From Mesobacillus sp. AQ2 (GTDB lineage: Bacteria; Bacillota; Bacilli; Bacillales; Cytobacillaceae): a DNA stretch of 64,000 nt. The notes beneath the pieces are model-generated. The model worked only from the letters and a program-made list of their open reading frames with translations, searched no databases and was not told the DNA's origin. This document shows positions 28,139-36,778 of this stretch, one piece after another. Where the stretch lies: the NCBI RefSeq assembly GCF_030122805.1, contig NZ_CP126080.1, forward strand, positions 3,291,001-3,355,000, read 5' to 3'. A program made the position numbers and the translations under genes. Each line of letters starts with the position of its first letter. The first letter of the stretch is position 1.

Positions 28139-29037
28139 GACTTCAGACAGGTTTGGGAGAAAGGATACAAAAGCTGGCCGAAGTAGAGCTAACTTCAGAC
28201 AGGTTTGAGGGAAAACAGCGAAAAGCTGTCTTAACCAGAGGCAACTTCAGACAGGTTTGGAGGAAATCAACGAAAACCTTTCCGAACTAGAGGCATCTTC
28301 AGACAGGTTTGACGGAAAAGCAGCAAAGCTGTCCGAACTAGAGCTAACTTCAGACAGGTTTGGAGGAAATCAACGAAAACCTGTCCGAACTAGAGGCACC
28401 TTCAGACAGGTTTGACGGAAAAGCAGCAAAAGCTGTCCTAACAAGAGGCATCTTCAGACAGGTTTGGGGGAAAAGCAGCAAAAGCTGTCCGAACCAGAGG
28501 CAACTTCAGACAGCTTTGGGGGAAATCAACGAAAAGCTGTCCGAACTAGAGGCATCTTCTGACAGGTTTGACGGAAAAGCAGCAAAAGCTGTCCGAACTA
28601 AAGGCATCTTCAGACAGGTTTGAGGGAACACAACGAAAAGCTGTCCGAACTAGAGGCAACTTCAGACAGGTTTGGCGGAAATCAACGAAAACCTGTCCGA
28701 ACCAGAGGCAACTTTAGACAGCTTTGGGGGAAAACAACGAAAAGCTGTCCGAACCAGAGCTAACTTAGGACTGGTTTGGCGGAAAAGCAGCAAAACCTGT
28801 CCGAACTAAAGGCATCTACAGACAGGTTTGGGGGAAAAGCAGCAAAAGCTGTCCGAACCAGAGGCATCTTCAGACAGGTTTGGGGGAAACCAGCGAAAAG
28901 CTGTCCGAACTAGAGCTAACTTCAGACAGGTTTGGGGGAAACCAGCGAAAAGCTGTCCGAACCAGAGCTAACTTCAGACAGGTTTGGGGGAAACCAGCGA
29001 AAACCTGTCCGAAGCAGAGTTAATTTCAGACAGGTTC
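28139..29037. repeat. Tandem array of about 17 palindromic 52-bp units
   Basis: Seventeen complete units and one partial unit follow without spacers. A typical unit starts CTTCAGACAGGTTTGGGGG, continues with AAACCAGCGAAAA and ends CTGTCCGAACCAGAG. Arms GACAGGTTT and AAACCTGTC pair within a unit. Two left arms read GACAGCTTT and their right arms read AAAGCTGTC, so pairing is kept; many other units carry one mismatch. 52 is not a multiple of 3, so the array is not a coding repeat. It fills most of the sodA-fnr gap. Confidence 0.9.
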
Positions 29038-29218
29038 ATTTTTGGAGCAGTCTACGCACCTTTCTTTTCAATCCACAGGGTTTATAAATCTACATTCATC
29101 TTTACCTGAGCCAATTAAAACAAGTTTCAGAAAATCGTCAATATTCCCCGAATGCAGTCGTGTCAACGATATTTGTCGCACCTCACCAAAAACACACCCA
29201 TTTATTTCCAAAACACAA

Positions 29219-29247
29219 TTGACACAGTAGCAACAATTCTTTTAAAT
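29219..29247 (+). promoter_or_regulatory. Sigma-A-type promoter of fnr
   Basis: TTGACA (29219-29224), 17-bp spacer, TTAAAT (29242-29247), 37 bases before the fnr start. Exact -35 and good spacing. No clear FNR box TGTGA-N4-TCACA was seen next to it. From 29038 to 29218 I see no gene. Confidence 0.65.
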
Positions 29248-29283
29248 CAAAGTATAGAGAGGAATAATAAGGAGACGATCCTG

Positions 29284-29976
29284 ATGGACAAAAATATATC
29301 ATTATACAGTTTAATTTTACAAAACTTCATTGATAAGGAAACAATCCAAAAAATTAAAGCAGATACCCTCCTTTTTCAGGAAGACGAAAATGTTCAGAAC
29401 GTTTATATTATCCTGAGCGGAAGTGTCTCTGTCGGACGCGTCCACATGAAGGGAAAGGAATTCATCCTCAAAATCCTGAACGGCGAAGAAATGATCATAG
29501 AATATGAATTGTTCAAACATACTCCACGATACCATTTTTCTGCAAAAACTCTCACAGACTGTGAGGTCCTGATGATCAAAAGGGAACAGTTCGAGGAATT
29601 CGTCCTTAATGATAACACCGCCATGAATGCACTGGTGAATTGGCTGAGCACAAGATACCTCAAGGCGCAAATGAAGTGCCAGGATCTGATCATGAACGGT
29701 AAAAAAGGCGGATTGTATTCCATTTTGATCAGGCTGTGCAACAGCTACGGAGTGATGACAGATGAGGGCATCCTGATTGATTTGCCGCTCACACACCAGG
29801 AACTTGCCAATCTGACCTATGGAACGCGTGAAGTAATCCAAAGGATGCTGAAGGAATTGCGCGAAAAAGACATCATTGCCTACGACCAGCTAAAATTCAC
29901 TGTTAAAAACCTTAGCTATTTAAAGCGGGAAGTCGATTGCCAGAATTGTTCATTTGAAATCTGCGGATTAAATTGA
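29284..29976 (+). CDS. fnr: Fnr-type anaerobic regulator (Crp family) with C-terminal [4Fe-4S] cysteines
   Basis: The 230-residue protein has an N-terminal cyclic-nucleotide-like beta barrel (about 20-115), a long dimer helix and a winged HTH (LTHQELANLTYGTREVIQRM, about 169-188). The C-terminus ends DCQNCSFEICGLN: Cys219, Cys222, Cys227 in CX2CX4C spacing. B. subtilis Fnr binds its cluster with this C-terminal motif plus an Asp, and Asp134 in the block CQDLIMNGKKGG sits where that Asp is expected. It should activate anaerobic genes when oxygen is absent. Start has AAGGAG 9 bases upstream; a longer in-frame reading from 29152 lacks one. Confidence 0.88.
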   Translation: MDKNISLYSLILQNFIDKETIQKIKADTLLFQEDENVQNVYIILSGSVSVGRVHMKGKEFILKILNGEEMIIEYELFKHTPRYHFSAKTLTDCEVLMIKREQFEEFVLNDNTAMNALVNWLSTRYLKAQMKCQDLIMNGKKGGLYSILIRLCNSYGVMTDEGILIDLPLTHQELANLTYGTREVIQRMLKELREKDIIAYDQLKFTVKNLSYLKREVDCQNCSFEICGLN

Positions 29977-30005
29977 CCTCTGCGCCAGGTCAACCTAAAT
30001 GGAAT

Positions 30006-30038
30006 AAAAAAATCGTGCTGCATCAGCACGATTTTTTT
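30006..30038. terminator. Bidirectional terminator between fnr and yqgC
   Basis: A 15-bp perfect stem (arm ATCGTGCTG plus A/T run) with a 3-nt loop; T runs on both strands serve both convergent genes. Confidence 0.93.
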
Positions 30039-30516
30039 ATATGATCAGGAAGAAATAAACAAGCATGACTGCCATGATGATTCCTTTCGTCACTACGCTG
30101 CTGACAAATCCTACCACTGAACCGAAACCGATTTTGATCGCGTCATTCAGGTTCTTTTTATTGACCAGCAACTCCGCAATCGCCGCTCCGATAAACGGAC
30201 CGACAAGGATACCGACAATTGGGATGACAAAAGGTCCAACGATCAGTCCGATTGTACTTCCCCAGATACCAGCCTTGCTTCCCCCATACTTTTTCACACC
30301 TATGATGTTCGCAATATAGTCAGCACCGAACAACAAGGCGACGAACGCACCCTGAATCGTCCAAAAAAACCAGTTAAATGGGTCAAAGGAATAAAAAACG
30401 CCATATAAAATAAAACCGCCCAGCATGAAAAGAACACCAGGCAAAATCGGTATTACCAGGCTCGCAAATGCGCCTGCGAATAATAGCCCTATTATTGACC
30501 AGTATAATGCATCCAT
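30037..30516 (-). CDS. yqgC: YqgC, DUF456 membrane protein
   Basis: Start ATG 30516 (MDALYWSIIGLLFAGAFAS) has AAAAGG 9 bases upstream. The 159-residue protein has about four membrane segments and the DUF456 glycine-rich block GSKAGIWGSTIGLIVGPFV then GPFIGAAIAELL. Function unknown. In B. subtilis yqgC follows sodA; here the repeat array and fnr lie between them. Confidence 0.85.
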   Translation of the reverse strand: MDALYWSIIGLLFAGAFASLVIPILPGVLFMLGGFILYGVFYSFDPFNWFFWTIQGAFVALLFGADYIANIIGVKKYGGSKAGIWGSTIGLIVGPFVIPIVGILVGPFIGAAIAELLVNKKNLNDAIKIGFGSVVGFVSSVVTKGIIMAVMLVYFFLII

Positions 30517-30560
30517 ACAATCCATCCTTTTCACTGCAAACTATGAAATCTAATGATAAA

Positions 30561-30590
30561 AAATAAGCAAGGGTTTCCCCTTGCTTATTT
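30561..30590 (-). terminator. Terminator after the Na/Pi cotransporter gene
   Basis: A 13-bp stem AAATAAGCAAGGG / CCCTTGCTTATTT, then TTTTTATC on the minus strand. Confidence 0.9.
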
Positions 30591-30595
30591 TACCA

Positions 30596-32227
30596 CTATT
30601 TTTGTTCTCCCAAAACGTACTCTGCGATATTTACTGCATGGTCGCCGATCCGTTCAAGGTTGCTGATGATATCGACGAACACGATACCAGCCTGGCCCGA
30701 ACACTGACCTTCATTCATACGCATAATGTGCTGCTTTCTTAATCTGCGTTCCATGCCGTCAATTTCATCTTCTTTTGTTACAACAGCCCGGGCTGCATCA
30801 AGATTCTTCTGATCTAGTGCCTGCAATGCCTCTTCGACCGTACTGACAGTCAAGTTAAACATTGTTTCCAGGTCATCCATGGCTGTGTCTGTCATTCTCA
30901 CTTTATTAGCCTGCTGGTATTCAATAAGTTCGATGATATTCTCAAAATGGTCACCGATTCTTTCAATATCCCGAACAGTGTCGATCAACATGCTGTGTTC
31001 TTCTGACTCATGCTCAGATAGAGAGCTTGTGGCAAGATCCACCAGATAATCTGTAATCTTGCGGTCAAGATTATTGATGGCTTCCTCAAGCTGATAGGCA
31101 TTCCCGGAATGCTTTGTATTTTTTGTTTTCAAAAACTCATTCGTTTCTTCAAGTCCCTTTAATGCGAACTTACCCATGCGAAGAACTTCTTCTTTAGCCT
31201 GGCCAAGAGCGATAGACGGTGATTGCTCGATGAATACCGGATCAAGATGCTGTGCCTTGTAGTCGACAATTGAGTCTTCTCCCGGAATCAGCTTTGTCAC
31301 AATGAAAGCCAAAACCGCAATAAATGGCAATTGAATTATCGTATTCGTTGAGTTGAAAATACCGTGAGCAAAAGCTATTGTCATTTCAGGGTTAAGAGAA
31401 AGTTGATCCCTGAGCATTTCTATTAAAAGTGTGAATGGCTTCAATAATATTAAAAACAGCGTTGTACCTATCAAATTGAATAATACATGGGTAGCAGCAG
31501 CTCTTTTTGCCGCAACCGAAGTACCGATGGCAGCAAGCACAGCTGTAATGGTTGTCCCAACATTATCACCAAATAATACAGGGAGAGCTCCCTGAAGATT
31601 GATCAGATTCTCAGCGTGCAAACCTTGAAGAATACCGATCGTCGCACTCGAACTCTGAACAATCACTGTGAATAAAGTACCAATTACAACCCCAAGGAAT
31701 GGATTTGAGCTTAATTCCACAGTCAAGTCGTGGAATGATTCAAGACTCCTTAAAGGCTTCATTCCTCCACTCATCAGTTCCAATCCATAGAATAACGCAC
31801 CGAATCCAAAAACAATCTGTCCGATGTTATGGACTTTTTTACTTTTAAAGAAGAATAAAAGTATTGAACCAACGGCAATGATTGGAAGCGCATATTCACC
31901 TACGTCAATTCCGATGATAAATGCAGTGATTGTCGTACCAATGTTCGCACCCATGATGACTCCAATTGCCTGGCGCAATGTCATGAAACCGGCACTTACC
32001 AGTCCAACCGTAATAACTGTGGTCGCTGAACTGCTCTGTACTAAAACCGTAACAATCAGACCAGCCAGTACACCCATTACCGGGTTGGTCGTGAACTTGT
32101 CCAGGACATCCCTTAGTCGATCCCCTGCTGATTTTTGCAGCCCATCTCCCATGAATTTAATGCCGTATAAGAAAATTCCAAGACCCCCAAAGAATTCAAA
32201 CAGCATTTCTTGTAAATTCAATTCCAT
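30596..32227 (-). CDS. Na+/phosphate cotransporter family protein with PhoU-like C-terminus
   Basis: Start ATG 32227 (MELNLQEMLFEFFGGLGIFL) is preceded by AGGGG. The 543-residue protein has two inverted Na/Pi repeats, each with the QSSSATT-type motif (VLVQSSSATTVI near 62; VIVQSSSATIGI near 205), then a cytoplasmic PhoU-like region (about 340-540, with ERIGDHFENI and ERIGDHAVNIAEY). It probably imports phosphate with sodium; the PhoU-like tail suggests regulation. No homologue stands at this place in B. subtilis as far as I recall. A PhoP-like repeat lies in the divergent promoter region. Confidence 0.88.
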   Translation of the reverse strand: MELNLQEMLFEFFGGLGIFLYGIKFMGDGLQKSAGDRLRDVLDKFTTNPVMGVLAGLIVTVLVQSSSATTVITVGLVSAGFMTLRQAIGVIMGANIGTTITAFIIGIDVGEYALPIIAVGSILLFFFKSKKVHNIGQIVFGFGALFYGLELMSGGMKPLRSLESFHDLTVELSSNPFLGVVIGTLFTVIVQSSSATIGILQGLHAENLINLQGALPVLFGDNVGTTITAVLAAIGTSVAAKRAAATHVLFNLIGTTLFLILLKPFTLLIEMLRDQLSLNPEMTIAFAHGIFNSTNTIIQLPFIAVLAFIVTKLIPGEDSIVDYKAQHLDPVFIEQSPSIALGQAKEEVLRMGKFALKGLEETNEFLKTKNTKHSGNAYQLEEAINNLDRKITDYLVDLATSSLSEHESEEHSMLIDTVRDIERIGDHFENIIELIEYQQANKVRMTDTAMDDLETMFNLTVSTVEEALQALDQKNLDAARAVVTKEDEIDGMERRLRKQHIMRMNEGQCSGQAGIVFVDIISNLERIGDHAVNIAEYVLGEQK

Positions 32228-32320
32228 TTTTTCAACCCCTAGATTTATTTCGACAAACATCTACAAACACAATCATTATGAAGGAATTATTAATAAAAAG
32301 TAAACTGTTTAAGAGCCGAA

Positions 32321-32366
32321 TTTACAATACCTTAACATTCAGGAGTAATATTACAGAAATGTTACA
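32321..32366 (+). promoter_or_regulatory. Candidate PhoP hexamers between the Na/Pi cotransporter and DUF1189 genes
   Basis: TTTACA (32321) and TTAACA (32332) are 11 bp apart; ATTACA (32350) and GTTACA (32361) are again 11 bp apart, but the two pairs are out of phase by 7 bases. A -10-like TATAAT follows at 32388. The hexamers point towards the DUF1189 gene. Candidate only. Confidence 0.4.
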
Positions 32367-32442
32367 AGAGAAGTTTGAATTGCTTGTTATAATCTCCTTT
32401 AAAAAGCTAAAATAGACAATGGAATCTATTAAAGGACGTGTA

Positions 32443-33225
32443 ATGATGAATCTTATTACCCAAATGGCAAAAAGCCTGTATTCACCTAAAGATATTGCGA
32501 TTACCCGCTTTCAGGGCATCGGAAAAACCATTCTATTTGTTTTCTTATTAACGTTACTATCCATTCTGCCAGTTATTTTTTATATGTTTACTGCCATTTC
32601 TGGAGCAATTGACTCGGCAAAGCAAGTTGTCTCAAATGACCTGCCTCCCTTTTCCATAGAGGAAGGCGTGCTAAAATCGGATATTAAGGCGCCGATCACC
32701 TTGAAAAGAGATCTTTACACGATTATTTTCGATCCAACGGGCGCCGTAGAGGAAAAGGATATGAAAAATATGGAGACTACTATCGGAATGCTGGAGCATG
32801 AGGTTGTCCTTAGTGCGGGCGGCCAAACCCATACGGTGCCCTATTCCCTTTTCTCGACTGGGAACTTATCCAAAGAGGATGTTCAATCCCTCATTGAAAC
32901 GGCGGAATCTTCTCTCCCAGTCATGCTCGGATTACTGTTTATCATCATTTTTGTCTTTTCTGCAGGAATGAAATTCATAGAGGTCTCGATACTTGCACTT
33001 TTCGGTTTACTATTAAAAAACCTTGCCGAAAGGAAACTTCAATACAGACATTTATGGAGAATGTCTGCCTATAGTACAACTCTCCCTACTCTATTTTTTA
33101 CATTGATGGCATTCCTTAAAACGACGGTGCCATTTAGTTTTGCGATTAACTGGTTTGTAGCATCGATGATTCTTCTATTAGCTATAAAGGAAATACCAAC
33201 TGTACAGAAGAATGAAGAGATTTAA
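32443..33225 (+). CDS. yqgB: DUF1189 membrane protein (YqgB-like)
   Basis: Start ATG 32443 has AAAGGA 6 bases upstream (MMNLITQMAKSLYSPKDIA). The 260-residue protein shows the DUF1189 start YSPKDIAITRFQGIGKTI, a first membrane helix, an extracellular domain of about 120 residues and four more helices from ~165. Function unknown. Order relative to ispG and yqfZ fits B. subtilis YqgB/YqgA. Confidence 0.8.
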   Translation: MMNLITQMAKSLYSPKDIAITRFQGIGKTILFVFLLTLLSILPVIFYMFTAISGAIDSAKQVVSNDLPPFSIEEGVLKSDIKAPITLKRDLYTIIFDPTGAVEEKDMKNMETTIGMLEHEVVLSAGGQTHTVPYSLFSTGNLSKEDVQSLIETAESSLPVMLGLLFIIIFVFSAGMKFIEVSILALFGLLLKNLAERKLQYRHLWRMSAYSTTLPTLFFTLMAFLKTTVPFSFAINWFVASMILLLAIKEIPTVQKNEEI

Positions 33226-33250
33226 AAATGCGCCAAGGGCGCATTTTTTT
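33224..33250 (+). terminator. Terminator after the DUF1189 gene
   Basis: An 11-bp stem AAAAATGCGCC / GGCGCATTTTT overlapping the stop codon, then more T. Confidence 0.92.
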
Positions 33251-33399
33251 TAGTTTCTACCTATCTCCCCTGATTTAATAAATCTTAATCACTTTCTTCC
33301 TGACCAAATAAATTAATAGGTATTTTTTCTAGCAAATTGGTTCTTAACTCTATTTTTCCTGCATAAATAATGGTATAAGCTGTTTAGGAGGAAGGTTCC

Positions 33400-33747
33400 A
33401 TGAAAAAATTGGCAGGATTCCTGGTTTTCCTGGTATTAGCATATGCGATTTATAATGATTTAAGCATAGGAACGCTTCCCGCAGCGAGAACGTCAGAACC
33501 AGTTTTAGTAGAAGCGGAATCGGAAGAAGCAGGAAGCCAGGCTGAGGAGAAGATTCCTTATTTCGAGCATGAAGTCAAGCCTGGCGATACAGTACTGTCT
33601 GTCCTCGACAGCAATTCCAAAAAACCTCTCGCAATCCCGGTTTCCCAAGCGGTAGAAGACTTTAAACAGCTTAATGGAGGGACAGATCCCCAAAAAATCA
33701 AATTTGGCAATACCTATAAATTCCCGGATTACAGCAGTCGAAATTAA
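33400..33747 (+). CDS. yqfZ: YqfZ-like exported LysM-type protein
   Basis: The 115-residue protein has a signal or anchor (MKKLAGFLVFLVLAYAIYND), an acidic linker, and a short LysM-type domain HEVKPGDTVLSVLDS ... KIKFGNTYKFPDY. LysM domains bind peptidoglycan N-acetylglucosamine chains. GGAGGAA precedes the ATG. It lies just upstream of ispG as yqfZ does in B. subtilis. Confidence 0.85.
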   Translation: MKKLAGFLVFLVLAYAIYNDLSIGTLPAARTSEPVLVEAESEEAGSQAEEKIPYFEHEVKPGDTVLSVLDSNSKKPLAIPVSQAVEDFKQLNGGTDPQKIKFGNTYKFPDYSSRN

Positions 33748-33864
33748 CAAAGCCTAACTAAGAAAGTCTTTCCTTGTCAATTTGAACAAAAGATTGATAA
33801 AATGGGGTTGTGCATCTTAAGGAAATTTATCATGAATTCCATTTTTTAAAGGAGCGAATCACTG

Positions 33865-34962
33865 TTGAGTGAAATCATACATCGTACTAAAACCCGCCCG
33901 ATAAAGGTTGGGAATTTAACAATTGGCGGTAACAATGAAGTTGTCATCCAGAGTATGACAACTACCAAGACACATGATGTCGAAGCGACTGTTGCCGAGA
34001 TTAAACGCCTTGAAGAAGCAGGCTGCCAGATTGTCCGGGTTGCATGTCCGGATGAAAGAGCAGCTAATGCGATTTCTGAAATAAAAAAACGAATCAATAT
34101 ACCTTTGGTAGTTGATATCCACTTTGATTACCGCCTGGCGCTTAAAGCAATCGAAGGGGGAGCTGATAAGATCAGGATCAATCCCGGGAATATCGGCAAG
34201 CGCGAAAAGGTAGAAGCTGTTGTAAAGGCAGCAAAAGAGAAGGGTATCCCTATTAGAATCGGTGTAAATGCCGGATCACTAGAGAGACGAATCCTCGAAA
34301 AATACGGTTACCCTACTGCAGATGGCATGGTGGAAAGTGCTTTGCACCACATCAAAATCCTTGAGGATCTTGATTTCCACAATATCATTGTTTCCATGAA
34401 GGCTTCAGACGTGAACCTTGCAATTGAAGCATATGAGAAAGCAGCAAAGGCCTTCGATTATCCGCTGCACCTTGGAATCACCGAATCAGGAACTTTATTT
34501 GCCGGAACTGTAAAAAGTGCCGCTGGCCTTGGGGCGATCCTTAGCAAAGGAATCGGGAACACGGTTAGGGTGTCACTAAGTGCAGACCCGGTAGAGGAGG
34601 TAAAGGTAGCAAGAGAGCTGTTAAAATCTTTCGGCCTGGCTGCCAATGCCGCAACATTGATTTCGTGCCCAACGTGTGGACGAATCGAGATCGATTTGAT
34701 CAGCATCGCCAATGAGGTGGAAGAATATATCTCAAAGATCAAAGCACCGATCAAAGTGGCCGTGCTCGGCTGCGCTGTAAACGGTCCTGGTGAGGCACGG
34801 GAAGCCGACATCGGTATTGCCGGCGCCAGAGGGGAAGGACTGCTTTTCCGCAAAGGAGAAATTGTCCGTAAAGTACCTGAAGAAACAATGGTAGAAGAAT
34901 TAAAGAAAGAAATCGATAAAATCGCCGAGGAGAAGCTTCAGGAAGCTGCCCTCCAAAAATAA
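33865..34962 (+). CDS. ispG: 4-Hydroxy-3-methylbut-2-enyl-diphosphate synthase (IspG/GcpE)
   Basis: Penultimate step of the MEP isoprenoid pathway, converting ME-cPP to HMBPP with a [4Fe-4S] cluster. The 365-residue protein has an N-terminal TIM-barrel domain ([20 protein letters not shown]) and a C-terminal cluster domain with [13 protein letters not shown] (about 268) and [17 protein letters not shown] (about 302). Start is TTG at 33865, with AAAGGAG 10 bases upstream. The partner ispH lies at 42393. Confidence 0.97.
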   Translation: MSEIIHRTKTRPIKVGNLTIGGNNEVVIQSMTTTKTHDVEATVAEIKRLEEAGCQIVRVACPDERAANAISEIKKRINIPLVVDIHFDYRLALKAIEGGADKIRINPGNIGKREKVEAVVKAAKEKGIPIRIGVNAGSLERRILEKYGYPTADGMVESALHHIKILEDLDFHNIIVSMKASDVNLAIEAYEKAAKAFDYPLHLGITESGTLFAGTVKSAAGLGAILSKGIGNTVRVSLSADPVEEVKVARELLKSFGLAANAATLISCPTCGRIEIDLISIANEVEEYISKIKAPIKVAVLGCAVNGPGEAREADIGIAGARGEGLLFRKGEIVRKVPEETMVEELKKEIDKIAEEKLQEAALQK

Positions 34963-34970
34963 GCATATAA

Positions 34971-35000
34971 AAAATGCCCGGGAATCCCGGGCATTTTTTT
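34971..35000. terminator. Bidirectional terminator between ispG and the YqfX-like gene
   Basis: Stem AAAATGCCCGGG / CCCGGGCATTTT with T runs on both strands between two convergent genes. Confidence 0.9.
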
Positions 35001-35011
35001 GGCATTTTCCG

Positions 35012-35566
35012 TCAAAAGAACGGAAGAATAAAGATGCCGACCAGAATGGAGATTATCCCTATTCCAATCGCCCAGCTGCCGATAGCGGAACCCCGACGGC
35101 GGGCCATGAAGCCAAGGACAATTCCAGCTGCTCCGAAAAGAACAGGCAAAATAAACAGCGACAAGATCGATAGGGCAAGAGCCGAGTATGCAAGCCCCCG
35201 TCCTCCAGTTGTACTTTCTTCTTCTGACCTTCTTCTGATCGCAGGGGGTGCAGGAGCAGCAATTTCAGCCGCTGTCTCCTCACGATAATGTTCTTCACGA
35301 ACAGGCACCGCAATCGCTGTCATCTCCTGATAGTGATCATCACGATCACTTCCGGCGATAGCCGTCATTTCCTGGTAGTGCTCATCACGTCCAGGTCCGG
35401 CGATTGCCGTCATTTCCTGATAATGCTCATCACGTTCAGGAGTATACAGCTCTGTTGCTGTTTCCTCCTGGTAGATCTCGTCACGCGCATCCCTTATAGT
35501 AATGACATCCTGCTTAGGTTCAGTAATATATTCGGTACCAATCTGTTTTCGCTCTTGGTCTGCCAC
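35012..35566 (-). CDS. yqfX: YqfX-like membrane protein with internal 15-residue repeats
   Basis: GTG at 35566 is chosen because GAGGG lies 6 bases upstream. The 184-residue product has an acidic hydrophilic N-terminal half and two C-terminal membrane helices separated by ARRRGSA, the small DUF4190-like module. Residues 45-104 are four tandem 15-residue units of the type RDEHYQEMTAIAGPG, with a diverged fifth unit at 28-44. This is longer than my recollection of B. subtilis YqfX (about 130 aa), the extra length being these repeats. Function unknown. Confidence 0.8.
   Translation of the reverse strand: MADQERKQIGTEYITEPKQDVITIRDARDEIYQEETATELYTPERDEHYQEMTAIAGPGRDEHYQEMTAIAGSDRDDHYQEMTAIAVPVREEHYREETAAEIAAPAPPAIRRRSEEESTTGGRGLAYSALALSILSLFILPVLFGAAGIVLGFMARRRGSAIGSWAIGIGIISILVGIFILPFF
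35255..35434 (-). repeat. In-frame 45-bp tandem repeat (four units) in yqfX
   Basis: Encodes residues 45-104 as R-D/E-E/D-HYQEMTAIA-type units. Because 45 is a multiple of 3, copy-number change would keep the frame. Confidence 0.85.
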
Positions 35567-35725
35567 TTTAATCCCTCGCTTTCTTAAGTGGAGCATTTAT
35601 TATTGTTTACGAGTGGATTGATTTTCATCATGGCAATGTTTGACTGATGCACGAAAAAGTTAATCTTTTGCGTGCTATCCATATTTGGTAAAATTAATAG
35701 GAGATCAATGTTAAGGAGCAGACTG

Positions 35726-36295
35726 ATGAAAAGACGTTTTGGCATAGATATAGATGGAACAGTCACCTGTCCCACCACATTTGTACCGTATTTGAACGAA
35801 GCATTCGATTTGGATATTACCCTTGATGATATCAAGCAGTATGATTTTATGCCGCTTGTAACAGTAAGTGAAAAAGAGTTTGCAGCCTGGTTCAAAAAAA
35901 TGGAACCGGTTATCTATTCCAAATCCCCTTTAGCAGCAGGAGCAAAGGAAATCCTGAAGAGCTGGGAAAATGAACATGAATTGTATTTCATCAGCGCGAG
36001 GGGCACACATTTACTTGAACTAACTCAAGAGTGGTTTAATGCCAATGAGCTTAAATATCATGATATTCACCTGATTGGTTCACATGATAAAATTCAGGCA
36101 GCACGGAAGTATGATGTAGATATTTTCTTTGAGGATAAACATGATAATGCGGTCAATCTGCATGAAGAACTGAAAATTCCAGTCATCCTTTTTGACACCC
36201 CGTATAACCAGGAGCCAATCCCTGATGGCGTCATTCGAGTTAACAACTGGCAGGAAGCCAATGAATGGGTAAGAAATTGGATAGAAAACAGTTAA
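35726..36295 (+). CDS. yqfW: YqfW, HAD-superfamily 5'(3')-nucleotidase-like protein
   Basis: Start ATG 35726 follows TTAAGGAG. The 189-residue protein has HAD motif I FGIDIDGTVT (nucleophile Asp7 and Asp9), motif II FISARG near 87, and a late acidic motif IFFEDKHDNAV near 131. This is the NT5C/YqfW nucleotidase-like family; the substrate is unproven. Conserved next to zur in bacilli. Confidence 0.85.
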   Translation: MKRRFGIDIDGTVTCPTTFVPYLNEAFDLDITLDDIKQYDFMPLVTVSEKEFAAWFKKMEPVIYSKSPLAAGAKEILKSWENEHELYFISARGTHLLELTQEWFNANELKYHDIHLIGSHDKIQAARKYDVDIFFEDKHDNAVNLHEELKIPVILFDTPYNQEPIPDGVIRVNNWQEANEWVRNWIENS

Positions 36296-36319
36296 ACGGC
36301 CATTTGAGGATGGCCGTTT
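36294..36319. terminator. Terminator between yqfW and zur
   Basis: A 10-bp stem AAACGGCCAT / ATGGCCGTTT then TTCC on + and TTTAACTG-type sequence on minus; overlaps the yqfW stop. Confidence 0.85.
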
Positions 36320-36352
36320 TTCCATTTCAATATTGAACTGATAATAGAGGCA

Positions 36353-36766
36353 CTAGTGTATGCAATCAGGGCATCTTCCGTATATTTCAAACTTATGGCC
36401 CGAAATATCATAGCCCTTAAAGCTTGATTCGATATTCCTCATTGGGCAGGTCTCAATCTCTTTTGTCTTTCCGCAGTCAAGGCAGATGAAATGGTGATGA
36501 TGCTCTTTATGTGAACAGGTAAAACGGAAATGTTTTTCTCCTGACAGCTCAGTCATCTCCAGAATCCCCAGCTCTACAAACACACTTAAATTACGATAGA
36601 TCGTATCAAACGACAACCCAGGGTAATTCTCCTTCATTTGCTCAAGGACATCACGTGCCGTCAAATATTTATCATGTTCGGAAAATAGCTGGAGCATGTC
36701 CTCACGCTTACCTGTATGTTTATACCCCTGTTCCTTCAGCAGGTTCATTGCTTCATTCACATTCAT
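36353..36766 (-). CDS. zur: Zinc-responsive Fur-family repressor Zur
   Basis: The 137-residue protein has an N-terminal winged helix ([20 protein letters not shown]) and a dimerisation domain with the His-rich sensor [17 protein letters not shown] and a second cysteine pair CPDC at the C-terminus, giving the CxxC...CxxC structural zinc site. Its operon mates are a zinc-type ABC permease and ATPase, so Zur rather than Fur or PerR is favoured. It binds DNA and blocks zinc uptake genes when zinc is sufficient. AGAGGTG lies before the ATG. Confidence 0.93.
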   Translation of the reverse strand: MNVNEAMNLLKEQGYKHTGKREDMLQLFSEHDKYLTARDVLEQMKENYPGLSFDTIYRNLSVFVELGILEMTELSGEKHFRFTCSHKEHHHHFICLDCGKTKEIETCPMRNIESSFKGYDISGHKFEIYGRCPDCIH

Positions 36767-36778
36767 GATAACACCTCT

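Noticed and set aside
28360..28623. Open frame of 87 codons inside the 52-bp array
   Set aside because: It is made only of repeat units whose frame rotates because 52 is not a multiple of 3; no ribosome site or family is seen.
28139..29037. CRISPR array
   Set aside because: Units follow directly with no unique spacers, the repeats drift in sequence, and no cas gene is nearby.
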